Shown: one piece after another, positions 58,725 through 64,000 of the stretch
How positions within the stretch are numbered: the first letter of the stretch is position 1
Layout of the letters: every line of letters starts with the position of its first letter
NCBI RefSeq assembly: GCF_000151315.2
Contig: NW_011887292.1
Coordinates: forward strand, 2,023,181-2,087,180
Source: Capsaspora owczarzaki ATCC 30864
Lineage: Eukaryota > Opisthokonta > Filasterea
DNA: 64,000 nt
Direction of reading: 5' to 3'
Notes under the pieces: generated by a model
The model's database searches: none
What the model was told of the DNA's origin: nothing
Seen by the model: only the letters and a program-made list of their open reading frames with translations
Program-made: the position numbers and the translations under genes

Positions 58725-60764
58725 TCAATCGGACAGCAGCGAATTGATTGCGCGAGGAAGGTCGTTGTTAAAGGCGAGCAGTGTGTGGCGCGCTACCTCT
58801 TCGGGAAATCCCATCGCTTGCAGCTCGCTCATCGCAGCCTCGTCGACAACGCAAACTTCTTCGGCGGATGCGGAATGCTGATCAGAATAATCGTCGTCGT
58901 TGTCGTTGTCCGCATACGGGTCCTCCCCAACAAGCGACCGCCGTGCGCTCCGCGGGCTGCGAGACTTGCCTGGCGAGGCGCGCTTTGGAGATCGATCTGG
59001 AGAAGCGTCGAGATGAACGCGTTTGGGAGGCGGAATGAGCTGCGTGTTGGCGGTTTCGTGCTCGCTGTCGCTGTCGGCCGAGGTGGACAATGATCGCTTG
59101 AACGCTGCATTCTCGGGTCGAGGAGGCCGGGAATAGACAATTTCTGGTGATGCGGGCGCTTCTTCTGTCGAGGAAGCAGCTCCGCTCGACTCGGCCGCGT
59201 CCGCGGGAAGCTTGGCCTGCAGCTTGCTTGGGGACGCTGCGAACGACTCGGACTCGGATGCACATGCCTGTTGTTTCTTGGGCGATGGCAGGACCTTGAA
59301 AAAGCTGGTGATTTTGCTGGCTTCCTTGATTGGGCGCACGTTGGTGGGGAGATCGTTGCCGACCTTGTTGACATCGTGAGGAACCTGATACCATTGCAGA
59401 AAGTTGTGTGCCGGCCGCAAGAGGTGCTGGACTGCGCGAAAGTCGAGGTCTGGGTTGAGCCACTGATCGATTTCCTCTTGCGATTGCAAAATCACGGGCA
59501 TGCGATCGTGCAGCCAGCGCAGATCGGGATCGCTGTCCACGGTGATGATTGTGTAGCTGAATTCCGGCGTTGGTTTCTGGATGTCTGGTTTCTGATCGCT
59601 TTCCGGTTCGTGCTGTGTTTCGGCTTCCGGCTCGTGTTCCGCATCGGCTGCGTTTGCCTCGTGGTCGCCGTCGTCGTCGTCGTCGTCGACTTGTCCGAGG
59701 TGCAGATCGGTCTCTTCGATCTCGGTCTGGGTCGGCGGAGGAGCATTCTCTGTCAAGCCAGGGTAGCCGTGGCAAAGTTTAGCATACATTATCACAAGAA
59801 GAAACCAAAACATTGGCAAATCTCACTCACCTTGCGGGTTGCGGGGAGTGTCGGGATACCACACGTCGTACAGGCCGGCGAAAAACAGCGGCTGAAACTC
59901 TTCCGGATTGGCCACAGTCGCGCAAGACTTGCGGAACATAAAGTACGGAATGCGGTCCTTGCCCTTCTTGAGCCATTCGAAAAACCCAGTCACCGGGAGG
60001 ACGCATCGCTTCTTGTTGACGAGGCGGCGATAGACACCGCTCTCTTGGAGGCGATCTGCCCGGGCGTTGATCGTCTTGAGCAGAGTCGAGAAATCGCCGC
60101 GCTGCTTGGTGTACGACGGGATGAGGCCCCATGTCATGCAGCGCAATTCGCGCGTGCCTGGGTTGTGCTTTGAGGCGAGCATGACTGGTTGGAAGCGACC
60201 TGCACGCACAAAAATAATAAAATAAGAATCATAACAACCACCACCAACAATCAGTGACAATTTCATTGAGTGTGAATGGCACAAAAAACCGTGTCATTGC
60301 AATCATGAGAGTCATTTGCATCAAGAAGGTTGCAAGGCAGAAGAACGGAAAAACCCAAAAAAACAAAAAAAGCTTGCAAGTTTTCCATCATTGCGTCAAA
60401 AAACAAACACGCGACACTGCAACACCGCGGCGACCATGCACACAGGCACACAGGCACACACCACCCGACATGCGCTTGGGCTCCAAAAGAAATGAATGAG
60501 AGATGGAACCCCCCCCCCCCAACGCACGACAACAGACAAACTCACCAGGTCCGACATTGTACGATGGTCGATACTTGTCGCTCTGCGCCCAGTTGTCGGA
60601 GCTCGCCACGCCAGTCGCCTGCTGCAACCGATGAGGAGCCTGGAAGAGGCAAGTGGTGCAACAAAGAGGAGAATGGTGGTGAGCGCGAGCATCGAATAGA
60701 ACAGAATAGGCCGGGCGAGCAAGCGGATCGATCGTACCAATGCACACGCTGCGCGCCCACACAT
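58725..60764 (-). CDS. HMCES: HMCES, SRAP-domain abasic-site shield with extra C-terminal modules
   Basis: SRAP protein that forms a thiazolidine cross-link with abasic sites in single-stranded DNA at forks. Exons 60764-60738, 60639-60546, 60199-59831 and 59749-58725 give 504 residues (human 354). After Met removal Cys2 is N-terminal (MCGRAAC). Other active-site residues are kept: KYRPSYNVGPG, TINARAD (Asn85), VTGFFEWL (Glu115) and LHDRMPVIL (His244). An acidic insert (~174-220) interrupts the domain between AGLYDVW and YTIITVDS. C-terminal to SRAP lie KITSFFKVLPSPKK (~309-322), resembling a PCNA-binding PIP box, a Ser/Arg-rich stretch, and a UBA-like end (~465-502, MSELQAMGFPEEVARHTLLA). The start at MCGR is fixed by the catalytic Cys2. 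Confidence 0.92.
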
Positions 60765-60936
60765 CGCAAACACGAAACACGAAACGCAAAAAAATAAAAG
60801 TTTTGGAGTGAGTTTGTTCTGGAATGGTCAAAGTGCAAACGCTGGATCGAAAAACTGGGTTTGTTTTCAGAGTTTTTAATACCACAACAACAACAACCAA
60901 ACATTCTCGGAGAGCAATGCATCGGAGAAGGCCTCC

Positions 60937-62860
60937 TTAGTAGTTAATCATCTTCTTGATTGCCTCGAAGCAACGGAGAGTATCGGGCATGTAGAACTTT
61001 TCAAAGATGAGCGGGAAAGGAGTGTCCCAGCCGCACACGCGTTGAATAGGCGCCTCGAGCCGCAAGAAGCAGCGGTCTTGAATGGTGCTGGCAATCTCGC
61101 CTGCAAAGCCACCTGACAAGGGAGCCTCGTGGGCAATCAAAAGACGGCCAGTCTTGTTGACCGACTGCAAGCAGAAAATGGTGGTGGCAGAGAATCAGTA
61201 CGAGCACGAACAATGAAGCATACAAAAGACAACGAGTTTTGCAAGCTTGATAAGGAGGGGGGGTACCTTCTCGATCGTGTCAACGTCCCACGGCATAATT
61301 GTTCGCAAATCAATGACCTCGCACTTGACACCGAGCTTCTCCTCGGCGAGCTTGGCCGTCTCGCGAAGGACATGCAGCTGAGTGCCCCAACCGACAAGTG
61401 TGACGTCTGAGCCCTCCTGGACAATCTCTGCCTGCGATAGAGGAAGAGTGTAATCACCGATGGGGACTTGCTCGACTGCGTTTGGTTTCGAGTTGATGGA
61501 CGACAACAACAACAACCCCAACCAAAAAAAAATGGTTCATCAGTGCACCGCAGGATGAACAATGGCGACATTCAGCGACACATCTGAGAGTGTGGGGGCT
61601 TTACCGGCCGTTCGGTACATGATCTTGGGCTCAAAGAACACAACGGGGTTCTGGTCACGGATGGCCGCAAGCAGCAAGCCCTTGGCTTGAATAGGGCTGC
61701 GCGGCACGACCACCTACCACCACAAAAAATACAAAAATGCATCGTAGTCGCGAGACAAGCATGGGTGAGAATTCGCGGGCAGTAAGGATTGCAAGGGCAG
61801 CAAACAGGGCGGACGACTCACCTTGAGACCAGGAGTGTGTGCAAAATAGGCCTCGGGGCTCTGGGAGTGATAGTGGCCACCATGACCGACAGCGCCGCAG
61901 GGTGCGCGAACTGTGAGCTTGCCGACGTTGAAGAGATCACCAGAGCGGTAACGGTACTTTGCAGCCTCGTTCACAAGCTGATCAAAGGCCGGGAAGATGT
62001 AATCCGCAAACTGAATCTCAGCGATCGCGGTCGCGCCTGCTGCGGCCATGCCGATGCCGAAGCCGACAATGCCTTGCTCGCAAAGGGGCGAGTTGAAGAC
62101 ACGGTCCGCGCCTGAACATTGTTGGATTGTTGGGATGGCAAAGCAATGAAGAGTGAGATGAGGTCAGAGGGCTCAAGGGAGACAGACTACTGCCGCAGTC
62201 ATACCATGTCGCTTGGCCAGATCCAGCGTGCAACGGAAGACACCGCCAAAAGCAACGTCTTCACCAAAGACAACTGTGGTTGAGCAGAAAAACGAATCAA
62301 GCAAGACGGGTGGTGAGCAACCGTGCCAGCAGCTCGAGCCAAACACAAAACGAAACGAAGCCACTTGATCTCACCGGATGTCGGGTCTGTGGCAAGAGTA
62401 ATGTTCATGGCATCGTTGACGGCCTGGTACAAGTTCATCTTTTTGGTTTCGCCTGCCAAAAGCCACGAGACGACCAAAGCAAGATGAGTATGGATTCACC
62501 GCATGCAGATTGTCACGAAAGGCCCCATGGGTCGTTGATGTGCCTTGTGCCCAGTCAATGACGCTCACAGATCAGATCGTTGGTGTTCCTTGTGAATCGT
62601 GATCGTGATGAGAGTGAGGTAGGAGTGATGGTCAAAGAGCAAGAAGGGAAAGGGGGAGTCAAAGCGTGACCAGCCAACCCCCAAATGCTTCAGCACTCTG
62701 CACTCCAGCGCAACAGTGTGGGGGAGGGAAGGCCGCTCGTAGTGAATAGGGCCGACATGCACACGTTTTGGATGGCAGTGGACTGCGGATGGACCACAGG
62801 CAGTGTGAGCTCCAACAACCATCCGTTGAACTGAGGGGGACAATCAATGATCACGGTTGA

Positions 62861-62891
<31 letters not shown>

Positions 62892-63167
62892 GTGCTTTTG
62901 CTGCGTTTGACTCGTTTTGTTCACTCGGTTGGCTTGGGCGGTGTGTGAGCAAGAGCATCGTTTGCTGTGGTTGTTGCTTTAATGGGTTGAAGGGAGCAGC
63001 GAGAGTGGGGGGGGGCAAGGAAAACGATCGGCTCATTGAACGTTTGTTTGGCGTCAAATCCTCTCACCGAGCTCAGCAGGGGCCACGTCGGGGTAAAAGT
63101 TGAAGCCAGCTGCATGGGCGGCGCGGCTGGCGTGGAAGGATCGGCTTTGCTGGCGAGCAGCGCCCAT
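60937..63167 (-). CDS. BCKDHB: Branched-chain 2-oxoacid dehydrogenase E1 beta subunit
   Basis: Mitochondrial thiamine-diphosphate enzyme subunit for Leu/Ile/Val breakdown; pairs with BCKDHA as alpha2-beta2. Exons 63167-63068, 62452-62375, 62273-62205, 62111-61822, 61713-61605, 61475-61267 and 61164-60937 give 360 residues. It matches human BCKDHB almost throughout: [112 protein letters not shown] and [10 protein letters not shown] at the end. The first exon encodes an Arg/Ser presequence ([20 protein letters not shown]). Its ATG lies just after an AG, so an extra upstream exon is possible. Intron 1 is 615 nt with a T-run at 62869-62891. The stop is 172 bp from the HMCES start in tandem. Confidence 0.95.
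62869..62891. repeat. Long T homopolymer in BCKDHB intron 1
   Basis: About 23 consecutive T on the plus strand, which is an A-run in the transcript, inside the first BCKDHB intron. Comparable runs occur at 763-790, 15069-15140 (A), 50063-50086 (A) and 54561-54580. Confidence 0.8.
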
Positions 63168-63605
63168 ACGCACTGCAGAGGCGACGCGCGACGAGAGCCG
63201 GGAAAGGCCAGTGATGGATTGCATGGATCAACAAGAGAAGCGAAAAAAAGCGAACCAGGACTGAACGAACCTGAACTGGATTGTATTCGGCTCAGAAAGC
63301 AAGTACACACAAACAAGGGGCGCCCCGAGATTGACAGAACAAAATGCCATGGAGATGGAGCGGGGAAGTCGAGCTGAAACGTCGTGCATTCGGTTTCCGA
63401 ATCCTCCATCGTGCACCATGCATCAGTGTGATCAAGTGTCTCGTGTCATTCAACTTGTACTGATGCAGCTGCGATCGTCTCGCCACCCAGCAGCTTCGAG
63501 ATGCGTAGTGCTTGAACAAGTTGTCGCCTGCATAGAAAAAGCGTTAAATAAATGCATTCATCGAACTGCAACCGGATGGGCCCGCAACTGGCAGCTGCCT
63601 GCTGC
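63168..63605. other. Intergenic region upstream of BCKDHB
   Basis: About 440 bp between the BCKDHB start and the stop codon of the next minus-strand gene. It should hold the BCKDHB promoter. An acceptor-like CTGCAG directly before the BCKDHB ATG leaves open a short upstream exon. Confidence 0.4.
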
Positions 63606-64000
63606 CTATGACATCATGGCGGTAGGCGCCAACGTGCTTGCGGCCGACTCGGGCGCAACAGGCTGGGACAGAACATCTCGGGCAACGTCAAACAGGGGCC
63701 TCCATGAAGTCGAGATGGAGTCGATCGCTGCCTTCTGCTCGGCTGCGAGTGCGCCGCTGCCAGGGTGTGTAAGTTTCTCGATGCGGCGTAGCTGGTCATT
63801 CCTACCAAGCCAGAGACAGGAAGAGTCGAGCAGTAAGCCCCGAAACACCAAAAAGTGAGCGGTTGGACGTTCTGGACTTTCCCGCCAAAACCCAATTCTT
63901 TGATTCCTCCTTCGAGCTCAGTGCTGCTGCTGCGGCTGCGGCTGCGGCTGCTCACGTACAATCGATGGACGGTTTTCAGAATGGCATGCAGCTCGAAAAC
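63606..64000 (-). CDS. 3' end of an unidentified minus-strand gene (partial)
   Basis: The last exon, starting at about 63829 and ending at the stop codon 63606, reads LRRIEKLTHPGSGALAAEQK then AAIDSISTSWRPLFDVARDV and ends TLAPTAMMS. It has the composition of a helical protein tail. The preceding exon enters from the right edge (FELHAILKTVHRLY) and ends at a GTGAGC donor near 63955; the two join in phase 0. I do not recognise the family. The gene continues beyond the window. Confidence 0.45.

Overview
The window is nuclear DNA of a compact, intron-containing eukaryote. Short GT-AG introns (mostly 80-400 nt), genes packed a few hundred bases apart on both strands, mixed GC content with long A/T homopolymers, and a gene set with a LATS/Warts-type kinase, a MEF2-type MADS factor, a Rap-GAP, NDC80 and BCKDHB point to a unicellular relative of animals. 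A filasterean such as Capsaspora is my best guess; this is inference from gene content, not a database match. I see no viral, transposon, tRNA, rRNA or CRISPR signature.

Layout, left to right: start of an unidentified minus-strand gene (1-129); NUP98-96 nucleoporin precursor (+, 446-7895); ribosomal protein L7 (+, 9003-10642); LATS/Warts kinase (-, 10919-14536); three-unit polyubiquitin (+, 16788-17474); mitochondrial ribosomal protein S15 (-, 17643-18855); a small FLASH-like coiled-coil protein (+, 19494-20233); a Tctex-type dynein light chain (-, 20480-22039); ribosomal protein S14 (+, 23012-23485); an unassigned coiled-coil protein (-, 23750-25798); nucleoporin NUP42 (+, 26035-27981); malonyl-CoA decarboxylase (+, 28144-30700); AP endonuclease APEX1 (-, 30851-33111); COP9 signalosome subunit 4 (+, 33326-35482); RINT1/Tip20 tethering factor (-, 35609-39158); a 91-residue coiled-coil protein (+, 39450-40078); nucleoporin NUP43 (-, 40188-41942); a giant LIM/3xDEP/Rap-GAP protein (-, 42613-48990); kinetochore NDC80 (+, 51092-54265); alkylglycerol monooxygenase (+, 54619-56501, with an apparent frameshift); MEF2-type MADS factor (+, 56804-58407); HMCES (-, 58725-60764); BCKDHB (-, 60937-63167); and the 3' end of an unidentified minus-strand gene (63606-64000).

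This is mostly a housekeeping neighbourhood, not an operon or defence island. Points of real interest are protein architectures: a NUP98 whose permeability region is a roughly 275-residue Met-Gly-Gln repeat with almost no Phe; a LIM-DEP-DEP-DEP-RapGAP protein; an HMCES with an acidic insert, a PIP-like motif and a C-terminal UBA-like segment; and a polyubiquitin that ends exactly at Gly-Gly. Three nuclear-pore genes (NUP98-96, NUP42, NUP43) lie within 42 kb. Two host genes (RINT1, AGMO) show a short-repeat indel that breaks the frame and may be sequence errors. Exon models were built by hand from splice signals, reading phase and family similarity; most junctions keep a perfect frame, and weak ones are flagged.
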